Made by a program: the position numbers and the translations under genes | Notes under the pieces: model-generated | The model's database searches: none | What the model saw: the letters and a program-made list of their open reading frames with translations, nothing else | Told to the model about the DNA's origin: nothing | Assembly: GCA_038496445.1 (NCBI GenBank) | Contig: JALMLS010000505.1 | Span: 62,001-126,000 of the forward strand | DNA from: Trichosphaerium sp. ATCC 40318 | Lineage: Eukaryota; Discosea; Flabellinia; Trichosidae | Direction: 5' to 3' | DNA length: 64,000 bases | Part shown: in pieces, positions 36,232 through 52,200 of the stretch | Position numbering within the stretch: position 1 is the stretch's first letter | How the letters are laid out: each line of letters starts with the position of its first letter

Positions 36232-37907
36232 ATGAAGAGTAGCGCTGCCGAGTTAATGAAACGTTACAATACGCTAGCAGAACAGCTAGATGATCTTGGA
36301 CAACGCGTTGTTCGCGTCCAAGGTACGTGAGTTGCAATACCGGCAAGTTAATGCTGTCTAGAGATTGAAATTAAAATGAGCAGCTTTAATATGGCTCTTA
36401 AAGAAGCAAACGATGTTAGTCATCAGCTAAAGCAAGCCGAAGACAAGATAAAAGAAAAGCGACCAATTTTGGTACAATAATATTCTACATCAGTTATTCC
36501 ACCTGTGGATATACCCAACGCATTGTTATCGGGCAACTTTTATCCCAAATGTTTTCGTTAAACTGTAACCACCCTATCTTCTTTGAAATTCTATCAAGTG
36601 CTAGTTTATCAAACCGGCGTCCTAGCTTCACTTCTGGCGCACAAATTTTAACTAAGTTATAGATCAAATGTAAGAGGTTGAGAGAACAAAGCACGAAACT
36701 GAAATCAGCGTATTACGAGCTGCAGCAAACTTATTCGCAGCGTGAGAAACATTTGGTAGAACTTACACATAAGCTGAGAGGCTATTTTATTGCTTCAAGA
36801 TGCTTAGTGGATATGCAACTACCTGCGTCTATTAGAATAGCAAGTGGGATGCAACCGAGAATGCTTCGTAGAGCACGTGTTCGTCAGCTTGTGCCACTTG
36901 CTTGTAAGTAGTATTTCTGTCTTTTTATGTATTTTTTTCTCTTGTGTCTGTATTTCTCGAAAAAAAACCCGTTTATTGTGTCTTTCAAGTTAAACATTAC
37001 CTCTTGATTAGCTTGTGATTACTTTATAATAATTTTTGAATTATCAACTAAGGTGATTTATTTTGAATGACACATGATTGCAAATTGTATTGTTTTATTT
37101 TTCTTAGTTTTTACTGTTTATTTATAGATCGTAAAGTGCGACTAGATGACGTTACAGAACACTTAGAAAAAGACATTGCCGATATGGAAGAACAAAAGGC
37201 AGCATTGCACGTATTGATTATTTTCCAACGGCGAAAATTTATTGACAACAGCTTGTTAACGTTGACGTAGTGAAAACAGTATAGAGGGGTGCAAATTCAC
37301 AGAAGAAGAGGCAGACAAAGCATTGTCGAGAATACCAGAATTAGAAAGACTTACAAGACATCATCATTTGTTGTATGGATCAGCTATAGCTGAGGTAGAG
37401 ACATCATATTTACTTCTACAAAAAAAACTGACCAAAAAAAAACTGTTTTAAAAGGGTTCTTCATTAGAGTTATTATTGCGCTCTCAATTTACTTTCTTCT
37501 ATCAAATTACCAAGAATGAATCAACTAGCTACCATTTTTGGCAAGAGGAAATATTTTGCGGCTATAGCGCAGCATTTATCATGCCGTTTCATAAATTTTT
37601 TTTTCCAACTCTCAGTGTTTTCCATACTTGCTATTTACTGATGTTCCTTTCTTTAGCTAGACAAAATTAGAGAGGCTGAGCATAACTATGTTGATTTAAA
37701 AGATTATTATGCGCGTATACTGAAATTATACAATGGCCTTGAGCGTAAGCTAGTAAACATTTATTTTTTCATTAAATCCAAATTATACACTAAATTGTAC
37801 TTCTTTTAATAGGTGATCTGATACAAATTAATTCTGATATTGCTTTTCTTGAACAGGATGAGCTCACAAAAAAATACCAAGAGAACCAGCCAATTGTATT
37901 GAATTAA
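36232..37907 (+). CDS. Coiled-coil protein, family unknown
   Basis: Eight or so exons, mostly heptad-like and charged: 'MKSSAAELMKRYNTLAEQLD', 'EIEIKMSSFNMALKEANDVS', 'STKLKSAYYELQQTYSQREK', 'DDVTEHLEKDIADMEEQKAA', 'ALSRIPELERLTRHHHLLYG', 'KIREAEHNYVDLKDYYARIL', 'DLIQINSDIAFLEQDELTKK'. The first intron starts GTACGTG at 36332. The intron at about 36474-36676 is the longest. About 300-330 residues, no membrane segment. Composition fits a subunit of a cytoskeletal, kinetochore or trafficking complex; no diagnostic motif is present and I do not assign one. Stop at 37905. Confidence 0.65.
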
Positions 37908-38375
37908 CAGATTACCACATCAGCATATGTTGGAAAACGGAGAATAAAAGATAAGAACTAATAAATAATAAACACAAGTTTTGTGTACATGTGTTTTTAT
38001 TTGATCCATACTTTCAACACATGGCATTGTCACAATGAACAAAAAAAAATGAATTATAGCTACAATGCTTTGGCAGGTACTTCAGTAGTGCTATTTTCTT
38101 TTGAGTTCGAAGGCCTAGGTAGATAATTAGGGATACAAAATAATGAAAAAAAATGAAAGAATACGTCAGTTCTATTCGTTCAAATTCTACTGTGTCTTGT
38201 CCCGCAATAAACACCATCATTTTTATTCGCATATATAAAACAGTATATTCAAGGCAACGAGAGAAAATAAAGTGACATGTCGCTTAAATGATTTGTTGAT
38301 GTGTCAAGTTATTTTGACGATTTTTTTTACAAAATGATCAAATTGAAGAAAAAAATGAGAAAGGTAACTGCAGAC
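37908..38375. other. Intergenic, convergent gene ends
   Basis: AT-rich sequence between the 3' ends of two convergent genes. No exon is supported. Confidence 0.4.
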
Positions 38376-40932
38376 TTACTCTGGTTCCTCCATATTCCTC
38401 AAACCAATACAAGTAACAGCATGGCAGAAAAAGTATGGTAATAAGAAAGATACAAATGTTAAACATCCAGGACCAAAGAATCCTCTGTATAAAAATGGGA
38501 ATATTGTAGGACCATGTTGGATTGCTAGGTTACTTGCTATCAAGCATAAAATATTCATACCAACTACAAACGTTGATGAAAGTGCAGCTACAGGTGATTT
38601 GAGTAGACCAGGGTTCTAAGTAGTGATAAAAATGGTCAGTGAACATGTGCATAAAAAATTAAAGAAGTTTGGAATTTTTGTGTTCATTAAACATTTTTAA
38701 CTGTACCTTTGCAAAGTATGCGGAGATAGGATACTCTATCGAAACAAAGAAACATTGGAAAGCAGACCAAGTGAGCTAGTTTGCCAAAAAAATGAGACGT
38801 GACTTGTTGAGAAATGTAAAGAAAAAGATTACTAACCCATTTCGCATTGAGATCATGCCACACGCCAGCGAAAACAAATGCAACACAAATTGCGAACAGC
38901 TATTAAAATAGATTAATCAACCTGGAATAAATGCATGGTGGCTTTAGAAAGGAAAGAAATTGTTTGAGGAAGAGTTTTAGAAGAAAAAGTTGATAAAACA
39001 AAACATACAGGATTGTTACGTCCACCAAGAGGAATATACACATATTTCACAATCCATCTATTAAAACTTGCGTGCCAGTTTCTCCAAAATAATCTGAACG
39101 ACATACTGAATGTAATACAACCTTTTAAAAGAATAAATAAGCAACAAGACAAGCACAATTAGGTTGATGGTTTTTCAGTTTTTTGTTCTTTCGAAACTGA
39201 GCGTACTTGTCATATTCTCAGGTACCCAAATACCATCAAGTAAAGCGAATGCGCGTGAGAATCTCCAAATAATAAGGAATTTCATGTACATGAAATGAAG
39301 TGTAAAGTAACATGTCAAAGCTACACCATAACTATCCATTCTGAAATAAAAAAAGTAAATACATTTTTCTTGTTTTTTCAGGCTACATACGCTCTCCACA
39401 TGCCATGTTCGTTGAATGAATACAAGTAAATATAATGCAACATGACTTCTACAAGAAACATATAAACACTGGTCTAAAGGTACGTGTTACAAGACATGGA
39501 GTTCAACACTTAGTACCTTTACAAACATGAATAAAACAGACATCAATGGTACCTTCGTCTGAGGTTTCTTGACCTTAACAACCATGTTAACATTATGTCA
39601 TGATTACTATCATGGATAAACGTACATTATTTACAAACTCTGGAAACGTGGTAATAGGTCCAGCAAGGTACAACGGAAAATAGAAGCAATAAGCTAAAAC
39701 ATAAAAAATATTGAAATCTGATGGCTCAACTTCAAGTAACTTGTTTTCTTTGGGAATACCCTTGGTATCTGGGTTCTTAATACGAAGATTCTGCCACCTA
39801 TACTCCATTGCAAAACTAATAACACGAAGGAATATCATCTTATAATAAACATGCCAAGATCCGTAAAGAAGACCTTTCCAACCCTAAAACGAAAATAAAC
39901 AAAAACCAAGCACAATCTGTTGTCTCAGGCGTCCGAATACATTAAGATTTTACGTACAAATAAAGGAAAGCGCATAGCAAGATGTTGAGGATAGTAATAT
40001 GCAAGGAGTAATGGTATAAGTGAGAAAACCCAGTTCACTGGTGGGTATGTTGTAATTGCTGTAGCCAATATATACGCAGCAACAACAAGAGCAAGGTTAC
40101 AAAAAGCACCAGCTCCAAACAATACAAAGTTTGCCGCAACACCAACAATGACATAGTACTAAATAACGAAGAGAGGGTGTCAGTGAATAATAAAACAGCG
40201 ATAGATGAGGAAAACAAGAAAGAAAACTCAAATGGTTACAGTTCAAAGCGTTCAAATTCGTTGGCTTTTTTTTGTTCCCAGCTCACAGAAAATACTGTTT
40301 TATAGCGAAATAAAACGCGAGGACTTTTGAAAGGTGGTGGGTGGAAAAGGTATGATTTGAACGACTTGTGCTGTAGATTTTCTCTTTTTTTTTTGTTGAC
40401 ATTTTGACACATTGCTGACAAAATGTTTCAACAAAAAACCGTTGATGGCTGTTCCTGTGAACTACAAAATAAGTTTTACGTGTCACGTACACCTAAGAGA
40501 ATATGTCTATTTGTGTATTGACGCAATAATCTACTGACTAACACAAATGCGAGTGTTGCTCCACTGTAAAGCATAAAATGTCCTCTGTAACTTTTGTATT
40601 GGTGATCAGATAGATCCATTATGCGATTTTCTATTAAACGTTAAAAGATAACGTCCATACACCTTGTATGCGACGTCTTGCGCAGTCACGTACTGAATAA
40701 CCACCCTGCACGAAATCCAGCGCGGTAGCGCAACTCTTCTGGCTGTTCTTTTTAAAAACGTTAACAAGGAGTTGGCAGAGTTTGTTATAATACCTTGGGA
40801 TACTTTGTAGCAGAGATAAAGGAACATTATATTGCAGAACACATCAAACAGCGTCCAATACAACATGGGACCAATAGCGAGTCCAAAAACTCGCGCAGGT
40901 GCCAAGTCCATTACAAGGCGCTTAAAACTCAT
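38376..40932 (-). CDS. MBOAT acyltransferase, GUP1/HHAT-like
   Basis: A multi-exon, multi-pass membrane protein. It starts '[20 protein letters not shown]'. Family landmarks: '[20 protein letters not shown]' (as in yeast Gup1), '[14 protein letters not shown]', '[20 protein letters not shown]' with the MBOAT catalytic His, and '[12 protein letters not shown]'. The last exon ends '[13 protein letters not shown]'-like after hydrophobic '[19 protein letters not shown]'. GUP1/HHAT-like MBOATs are ER acyltransferases; fungal Gup1 remodels GPI-anchor lipids, while HHAT palmitoylates Hedgehog. With GPI-type surface proteins encoded nearby, a GPI-lipid role is reasonable but inferred. Most introns start GTACG or GTAAG; three have CACGTG-like sequence nearby. 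Confidence 0.85.
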
Positions 40933-41776
40933 TTTATGCGTTGCCTTTTGCTAACTATAACGCAAATATGTGTAATGGCGCGGTTTAGATTAGATTTTGA
41001 TTGTTTGAATCCTTTTTTGCACAATTGTTTTACACGGTTGACTTTGTTTGCCATTTGTTAGAGCCGGTTGGCACTTTACCTACTTGAAATCAACGTTTAA
41101 CAAGACTATAAACGAACTTGGCTTCATTTCTTACTCCACTGAGTGTACTTGGTCTTTCATACTGCTCACTATTAGGTCAGTGCGCAAGCGGTTGTTACCA
41201 GAACAAGCCAGCCTAGCATACGCCCACAGTTTTGAATATTTCCAAATTTCTCGTGTATTTGACATTTTTCAAAAAAGGATTCGTAATAACACCCAACGAA
41301 CTGTTCCCAACTTTAAAATCTACAAATAGTGCCGTACGATATTCAAATATGCCACTCGCACTTGTTTGGGATGTATCAGACTCTCTTGTACCTTTTTCAT
41401 TTGATAGGTTCGGACTTGGCGTTAAAACCCTATGTACGGCATGACGGGATCTTAGAGTACGTTTCGTTGGTTTATGTACCGTTTTCTTAGTCTGTAGTTT
41501 TTTTTAAAAGTTGTCTTTTACGGCATCAACAATACCATACGCGCACGTACGCTCTTTGACTTGCTTACTAGCTAGAAGACTTGAAAACCCAACTGACACC
41601 AACCTTCAGCATTAACAACATTTACCGCATTAATTATTGGCTGTTACGCAACAACAAGCACTGGAGCGCACAAGGAGCGAACGCGCCTTAAAACCGACCG
41701 TTAAGGACGATAAGCGCTCATTTGTTCACCAAAAGCGTCATTAAACGCACTTTATCAAAACTACCTTTAAAACATC
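40933..41776. other. Intergenic, divergent promoter region
   Basis: Lies between divergent MBOAT and malic enzyme genes. Open frames here are not supported by family similarity or splice signals. Probably regulatory for both genes. Confidence 0.4.
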
Positions 41777-44789
<3,013 letters not shown>

Positions 44790-45057
44790 AAAAAAGTTGA
44801 AAAAGAAATAAATCTCCAGTTGTACAAACTATGGCGCAAAGTTATCTGTCGCTTTCTACCTATGAGTGTTGTATTCCCTTCTTTTGTAGGTCACCCGAAC
44901 CTGCGTGTAAGGGAGAACGTTTTGGAAGTGACTTGTCATATGACGTGACTCTTCATTCTATGAGTAGTGACATAACGGTTTATTTAGTCACGTGTTTTCT
45001 TATATTTTACGCTTTTAATATTACTAAACGCATCATACGATCAACACATCAACTTAT

Positions 45058-46022
45058 ATGGAACCACACGCTAATGGGATAATTGATGGTGATCACATTC
45101 CAATCGAGATATGGGTTACGGTCCTTAATTTTGTACCTGACAAGTACCTACTACGTGTCGAGCTTGTGTGTACTTTATTTTTGTGTATTTTGAGAGATTA
45201 TTTTGGCTGTAAACCGCCTACTGTTGTTAAAAGAATCAACAGCAAGAAACAGTTGAAAAAACTTCATAAACGAAAGAGTTTTTTTCATTTAAACATATGC
45301 CAAGTTGAGATTAATTACGAAATGAAGGCAAAACACTTTAAGAAATATCTGATTGGAGTGTTTTCTATTCGTTGCATTTATAAATGTGTGAATGAGAACT
45401 TCGTCAAAGCATTGGCTGGAGTTCATACAATTAACCTTTCTGGTACTAGTGTGACAGATGAAGGTGTCAAAGCACTGGCTGGCGTTCATACTATTGATCT
45501 TTCAAGTGCAAGATATGTTACAGATGAAGGTATCAAAGCATTATCAGGTGTTCATACTATTAATCTGTTTTGTACCAAAGTAAAAGATAGAGGTGTCATA
45601 GCATTGGCCGGAGTTCATACAATTAATCTTTGTTATACTGCTGTTACAGATACAGGTGTCAAAGTATTAGGTGGAGTTCATACAATTAATCTTTTGGCTA
45701 CTAAAGTTACAGATGAAGGGTCAAAGCATTATCAGGTGTTCATACAATTAATCTCTGTAAAACTGGCGTGACAGACGAAGGTATCATAGCATTGGCTGGA
45801 GTTCATTCAATTAATTTGTCCCAAACAGCAGTGACAAATAGAGGTGTCAGAGCATTATCAGGTGTTCATACAATTATTCTTTCTGGTACTAGTGTGACAC
45901 GTGACGGTATTGAAGCATTGGCTGGAGTACGTAAAGTTGACTTTTCTTATACTCCCTTTTATTATTATGATGGTTTCATTAAGTTAACAAATATTACTCA
46001 TGAATTTCTTTACGAACAATGA
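45058..46022 (+). pseudogene. F-box / leucine-rich repeat protein with a frameshift
   Basis: A single uninterrupted exon. The N-terminal 'DGDHIPIEIWVTVLNFVPDK' is an F-box-type sequence, followed by a stretch of about 60 residues and then about ten LRR units with consensus ALAGVHTINLSxTxVTDEGVK. This strict 24-residue LRR with GVHTINL occurs in giant-virus and protist F-box/LRR families. At about 45719 one base is missing from 'gaaggtgtcaaagc' (here 'gaagggtcaaagc'), so the first frame ends at 45771 after 237 codons, while the second frame (45768-46022) carries three more perfect repeats and a natural end 'THEFLYEQ'. Either a recent inactivating deletion or a sequencing error. Repeats are very similar in DNA, implying recent expansion. 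Confidence 0.8.
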
Positions 46023-46536
46023 AGTCTATTGCTTTGTTGGCTTGAACCTAACATGGCGTGTATGATTCATGAGCTAATAGTGCAACAGTATGTTTATTGT
46101 AATATAAAACCACATTTTGTAATCGGACTAGAAAAAAGGTGTGTAAGTTTTCAATCATTGGGTACTGGCTGTTTCGAAAAAAGTGTTGCACTTTCTTGTT
46201 AACTGTGTAGCACAAATATTGCAATATTTGTTTCGATAGGAGAAGCTATCCTGGGTTTTAAACGATTGGAATGGTTTTATTTATTACAAAATTCTATCTT
46301 ATTTTAGGTTGTCTAAACATCGATTGACATGTGCGCTGACCTCGTTTGGAGATCCTTTAATACTTGTCATGCACAAAGGACAGGAAACTGCCTTTACATT
46401 ATTGTCTTCCTTTGTCAAATCAAGTATGATTTTGGGCTTCTTTTCAGGTGACAACTTTTGTTTTTTCAACGGACTTTTTCTTTTTAGTTGTACAGTGTCT
46501 GTTGGTCTTGATCTCTTTGTAGCTATAACAGATCAT
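46023..46536. other. Intergenic, convergent gene ends
   Basis: Lies between the F-box/LRR gene and the 3' end of the MUS81-like gene. A frame at 46309-46539 has no family support and is probably chance. Confidence 0.35.
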
Positions 46537-48565
46537 TAAAACAGTTTATCAATATTAGTTATAAAGATAGGTATCGTACATGTCTTTGGAGGAGAATATC
46601 TAACACCTGAGGTAACACGTGATTTCTCACGAGGTGAAACATAACGTTCTGCTTGTGGTATAAATTCTAAAACTTTTTTTTCATTTAACAAGTTCCAAAT
46701 CACGTGCTCTGCAGTTTTTTTTGTTTTAGGTAATTTCAGTTCTTTTATATACATCTCATACTTCTTTATTTTTTCCCACAAGCTTCGCAATACGTTTGAT
46801 GTTTCTTGTGGGTTATTTGTTGTCAAGAGCTTGAAGTTTTTGTTTGATGAGATGTCAGCGCAGAGTTGTTTGTATTTTTTTCTAGCTTCAATTATATCGC
46901 TGTGTAGGAATCGTATTGAGTCTAAAAAGGTGTCCAATCAGATAACATATTATTTATGATAAGTCATGCTGTTCTCTCTGGACATGAAGAAAGCTTCAAA
47001 GAACGATTCAAAAGTACAATTTAAGTTAGTTTAATTTATAAACGTACTGAACTCTGGGTTACCCTCAAATAAGAAAAATATTTGCACAAGTGGGTTTTTT
47101 TGCTTATAAGATATTAAACGGGCTTTTTGTTTTTCATAACGTCCATCTATTAGTGATGCTTGGATATCTAAACAAAAAAAGAGTTTTAGAATTCATTCTT
47201 TATCCAAAAAATACCTTTAAAGGTCTTTCTCTCAATGACAAAAGGTAGTTTATACACGTCATCTGTACTGTCTTTATATACAATATCGTAATCACCAATT
47301 GGAAGTAGATATGTTTCATGACTAACGTTTACTTCTACGCCAAAAGTCAAACACCAAAACGAATAATAAAAAACCGCTTTTGAGAACTTAACTCACTCTT
47401 AAGTTTGGCATGTATTTCATACAACTTCTTTCCTTGGCCACCTTCACGTTCATCTACTCTAAGAACAATACCACTTTCATTATTATGTGAATACATTTCT
47501 AAAAATACTTTAGAGCCTGTGATGTGCAAACCAAGTTGGAGGTGTTTGCTACCTTTTCTAATTTTTGGTTTTGAATCTCTAAAACTCAGTATCCTTTTGG
47601 CAGCTTCTTTACCTGCTTCTGATAAACTGTATAACAGCTCATTCGTGGCAAATCTCTCTTTCAATAATTTGCCATAAGAAGGCCAACTTAATTGTACTAA
47701 CGACTTGCGTGCAAAGGACTACTAATTGTAAGTGCAGATTCTTCAATGGAAAAAAAAAGAAATGTAATCGCGTTGAACAAGAGTAAAAGAACTAAGCCTT
47801 CATTAAAAATTGTGACCAGAGCACAAACTGTTTACCATGCGACCATTTAACCCAAAATTGTAAGAAAGAGCATTTTTTCTCTTATTTTATGTGAATTAAT
47901 TAAATGTACCTTTGGGCTAACAATATCTTCTTCACATAACTGATTCGCAGCGTTGATCGCATCTCTACTAGTCATTTCATTATTATCTATGCATAATAAT
48001 TATTACACATGCCAATGGCCTTCGTACCATTATTGTATATAGCAACTATAAAAGCACTTGCTGCTTCCACAAACAACTTTTTCGGTTTTTCTCCAGATAC
48101 ATCATCCTTTGTCTTAGCAAGTATCTACTCAACTATTACGTTATCTATACTCCTCAACAAAACTTACGTTAACCATACCACCTGTTAATACACCTCGTAG
48201 ATGATTTTGATGTGATATAGATTTGGTACAAAGACCAAGAGAGGTGATCGCTTTTCGATACAAATCTTTTTTCTTTGTATTATTTTCTTTCATCTCTACA
48301 GTTTAAGTTATTTATCGATGTTGGTAAAGAGATGCTCACCTAGTCTTATAAGCTGTCTCAAATACTTGAAACGTTGCTCTGCTTTTCCTATAAACTTGTA
48401 CGTCTGCCTTACTTTTGCTGTTGCAACAAGTCCCTTTCTTGGTATCGGTTTTTGACCTTCAACCTTTTTGACATTGAACTTGCCTCTTCACGTGACAGAA
48501 AAAAGTTAATTTACTTATTCGTGTCTACTCAAAATTCCAAGTAGATACGTACTTGTAGTATCCAT
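46537..48565 (-). CDS. MUS81: MUS81-like structure-specific endonuclease
   Basis: A multi-exon gene in MUS81 domain order. N-terminal helix-hairpin-helix-like exon ('DLYRKAITSLGLCTKSISHQ', 'NHLRGVLTGGMVN'); winged helix ('PKKLFVEAASAFIVAIYNNG', 'MTSRDAINAANQLCEEDIVS', 'RKSLVQLSWPSYGKLLKERF', 'ELLYSLSEAGKEAAKRIL'); ERCC4 nuclease ('GIVLRVDEREGGQGKKLYEI', 'ETYLLPIGDYDIVYKDS', 'PFVIERKTFKDIQASLIDGR', 'YEKQKARL'). All nuclease acids are present: D-x-RE, GD, ERK and the DGRYxxQKxRL block. The C-terminal exon 'FKLLTTNNPQETSNVLRSLW' matches the strand after the nuclease core, but the usual tandem HhH2 is replaced by a basic tail. MUS81 with EME1 cuts branched DNA at stalled forks and crossovers. The start (ATG at 48565) is the first ATG in frame; an extra 5' exon is possible. 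The central exon chain was joined by eye. Confidence 0.75.
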
Positions 48566-49250
48566 ACGTTACATTTTTTTTGTACTTGCTCAAGAACGCG
48601 TACAATTTCCTTTTTTTAAACAGTTAGTAAAACGATTACGTCAAAGTTGCACTTCAACTCGAAACTACTAGCTAAAAATCACGTGTTTTGGCTGGCGCCT
48701 TTTGGACAAAAGTTTAGACACGAAACAGATTATTTTTGTAAAGTCAAACATGCCAATCCATATCGCTCAGAGTAGTGTAAACGTGCTATTTTTTGGGTAA
48801 TGCGTACTGACAATCAGATTTAGCCACGTAAAAACTAATTTGCTTTCTGTCGCTCGCCATGAAGTCTATTACCTTCGAAATGGGTGATGTGTTCGCCTGT
48901 AGAAAATAAAACCGTCAAAAAGTTGCTAATACTGTTTTTTTGTGGTTCCGGACTTGTTTTGGGTTAAATGCGGTACCATTAGGAATGATTGCACGCTTTC
49001 AGGCGTTTTTAACTTGCTAGACACCCAAAACTGATACTAACGTCACAAGAGCTACCACCAACGCATGGGCTGTCGCAAACCGTTGGTTTTAACCTGTATT
49101 ACAGCGAGGTTAAGTCACAAAAGGTGTACGTTATTCTAAGTTCGGTTACAATTCCACAAGGGTAATTTAATTTACATATTTTATTACTTTGCTCCCTTCG
49201 TGAGAGCGTATGTACATTACTTGTTTTAATACATGATCTGGAAAATCGGT
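48566..49250. other. Intergenic between MUS81 and SCC2
   Basis: A minus-strand frame 'MASDRKQISFYVAKSDCQYA' (start near 48870) is short, has no partners and is not supported. CACGTG at 48677. No repeat structure noted. Confidence 0.35.
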
Positions 49251-52200
49251 TTAAGGCATATACTCGCCATCTGGGTCAACAGAAGCTTGTGCTCTAGGTC
49301 TTTTCTTTATCCTAATAACACGCTTCTTCTTTTTCGCAGGTGCCTTCTGCTTTTTAGATCTCGCAGCCTTTGATGCAGTTTTTGTCTTTGAACGCGAATT
49401 AGCGTAGTCAGAGGCATCGCCTTTCATAAGAGACTTGAACTAAGAATAAAACATGAGTATACGACGTAACACGATAATGACTACAGTTTGCTCCAAACGC
49501 AGTCTTATTTTGTTCAAAGAGAAAAGAAAGGAAAGCTCGTTATAGAAAGATTGGTGTACCTTTTCATAAACAGTTTTCTGCATTGCCTTTGTTTTTTCCC
49601 ATCCTTTTTGTTCAAGTTTCATATCAATATGAAGAGCTCTTGAAATATTAACACTTGATATTGGCATTCGTGGATTAAGGGGTCCAGGGTTAGCGTCATT
49701 TGGCATATAAGCTTTAATCTTGCTAAAATAGGAAACAAATAAGGAACTTATTACCATATTGTAAACAATGTTGTAAACCAAGAGACGTACTTGTCAGACA
49801 AGCCATAGAAGCTCTTTAAAAACTTTTTGATATCCAGCAGATATGTAAGCGCACGTGCTGATCGTAATAGAGGAACTAAAGGTAAAGATCATAAGCAAAA
49901 ACAACTAGACGAAGAAAGAAAATAAAAACTATCGTACTCAAATTTTCGCATGTTTCACCGTTCTTGTAGTGATTACGCAACGTATCCAAAACATCTCCAC
50001 CACGGAATTGTATAATTGTGTTAATAGAGTGTATAAGGTACAGAGGCTCTTCTTGTAGTGTAAACTCGATACTAATCAAAGATACAGCAACATAATAAGC
50101 CATTGCTAGCTTAACCTAAAGAAAACAAATTAGACGAAGATCCACCAAACATTAGCATTGATAAGTTACGTACATTCTCTTGATCAAAAAAGTGAGCAAC
50201 GATCTGCAAGAATGCTCTACGAGATGACTTGAACTCATTGAATAATAAATAGAGCTTCGCGAGGGAAGATTCTCGAACAATAGTCCCGTTAGATTCAGTT
50301 TCTATCACGGCTGAAGAAAAAACGTCAGAAAACAAAACATGACAAAATTTCCTTAAAAAAACCACAAGCGTACGCTTTGCTGATCCATAACACTCAATCT
50401 GAAAATTGTAAGCCATTTCTACGCCATCTCTCAACCTTTATAAAGAAGTAAGCCACGTGAACATTACAACTTGAAGAAAAAAACCGAACCTATTTTGAAT
50501 AGAGCCTGAGTCAGCTGAGTGAATATCTTCAAGAAGAGAAGCGCCCCTAAACAAGAAACAATAAGTAAACATTATTCTTTTGTAATCTAACTAGCTATAG
50601 AAATACGTACTTATCAGCTAGGATTCCTCTATGATCCGTTGATAACGCAATAAAGTATGGAGTGCATTGAATAGGATGAACAAGTCCACGTCTTATAACA
50701 AGAGCCATTAATTCAGCTGCTTGATTTCTAATCAATGGATCCTTATCCAATACATGCTTAAGGATCCCTTTAAGCGCATTTTGAAGTGCCCATCCAGCTA
50801 CACCCTGCAATCAAAAGTGTTAGTTGCAAAACATAAATATTCGTCTCAAAGTCCACGAAAAACACGGCACGTACAGATTCAGCGAAGCCATTATCATCCT
50901 CGTCCTTCACAGCGTTGAATACTTTAGTTTGCATTTTTTCCAACTCAAACTGAAGAAAGTCCAGGAAAGTTTTTAGAGTCTGGTTTTTAATCTTCAAGTT
51001 ATTAGACTTGAGAGCTTCCCTTAAAAAAAAGTTTTAGTTTTTATACTATAACACAACACCGAGACTTACTGTACTATTTTTTGATAGCGTATAACTACGG
51101 CAGGGTAGCTACAGAATAAGAAACCAAGACCACGTAATGCTGTTGATTTGATATCAATATCTTTGCTTTGCCAAAAAGCGGTGTAAAGAGTACACATGGA
51201 CTCAACATGGTCGCCCTTTAAAATAGAGATTAGACGATTTCTTTTTGTACAAAATCGACTTTCTTATACACGTACATAACGAGCATCTTTCATCTTGTTA
51301 ATGCGCTGTGTTACAATAGTGTCTTGATAGAGGGTTAGAAGGTTCTTCAAAAAAAAAAGCAAAAAAAAACCAACAAAAAACGTTGCTGTACCATTATCAA
51401 AATTGTAGTGCTTGCAAAGTAGCCCGTTACCAAATAGAGCGCGAAGGATACTCAATCTGACTTTATGAGGTTGTGCTCTAGATTTGTATTGTACACCAGC
51501 GAGGTACTTTTTGAATGCATTATACAACGTTCGTAAATGTGTATCATCGTGTGTTACTTTTGTCACAATAGTACACATACATTTAATACAACTCCGCATG
51601 ACCTTGAAAAAGAAAATTAGTAATTCAACAGACCATATAGTGTTAAAAAAAGCCAGTCAGTTTGAAACTAGAGAACATACCATCATGCCTTGCTGGTAAA
51701 CTAATGAGCATAGATCTGATTGAAGTGATTGTAGCCAAAGAGTGTTTGGTTGTGGTATTAGAGGAATAGTACGTTCTAATATTTCAGCAACTGCCTGCTT
51801 TATCTTGTCTTCTTCTTTTGACTTTTTCTACAAAACAAGCGTTAGACCTCAGAAATAGTTTTCAAAAGTAGGATTACCTTTGACTTTAAGTAAGGTTGTA
51901 AAGTCTCAACGTGAGGAATAAGAAACTCAGCGTTTGCTGAAGATAACATATTCAAAGTTAGAATAATCACAGCGACTTTCTCAACAAGCTTTGGGCCACT
52001 CTAAATTAGCGTAAGAACGACAATATCCCACGTAAAAATACTCAAAAAACCAACGAAAAAAAGTACTTACCGTAGAAGAGTTCATTGCATCTTCTTCCTC
52101 AAGTGTAAGCGTACGCTCAACGAGAGCGTCACATATTTTTTGACATATAGTATGAACGACTTGTCTTTCCTTCTTAACACGTGTAGTATCATCATCGTCA

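Noticed and set aside
36494-36694. Minus-strand frame inside the coiled-coil gene's long intron
   Set aside because: It has no family similarity and no splice partners; the plus-strand exons on both sides join in a coiled-coil pattern.
40933-41776. Open frames of 70-93 codons between MBOAT and malic enzyme
   Set aside because: No family similarity, poor codon pattern and no splice context; they sit in a divergent promoter region.
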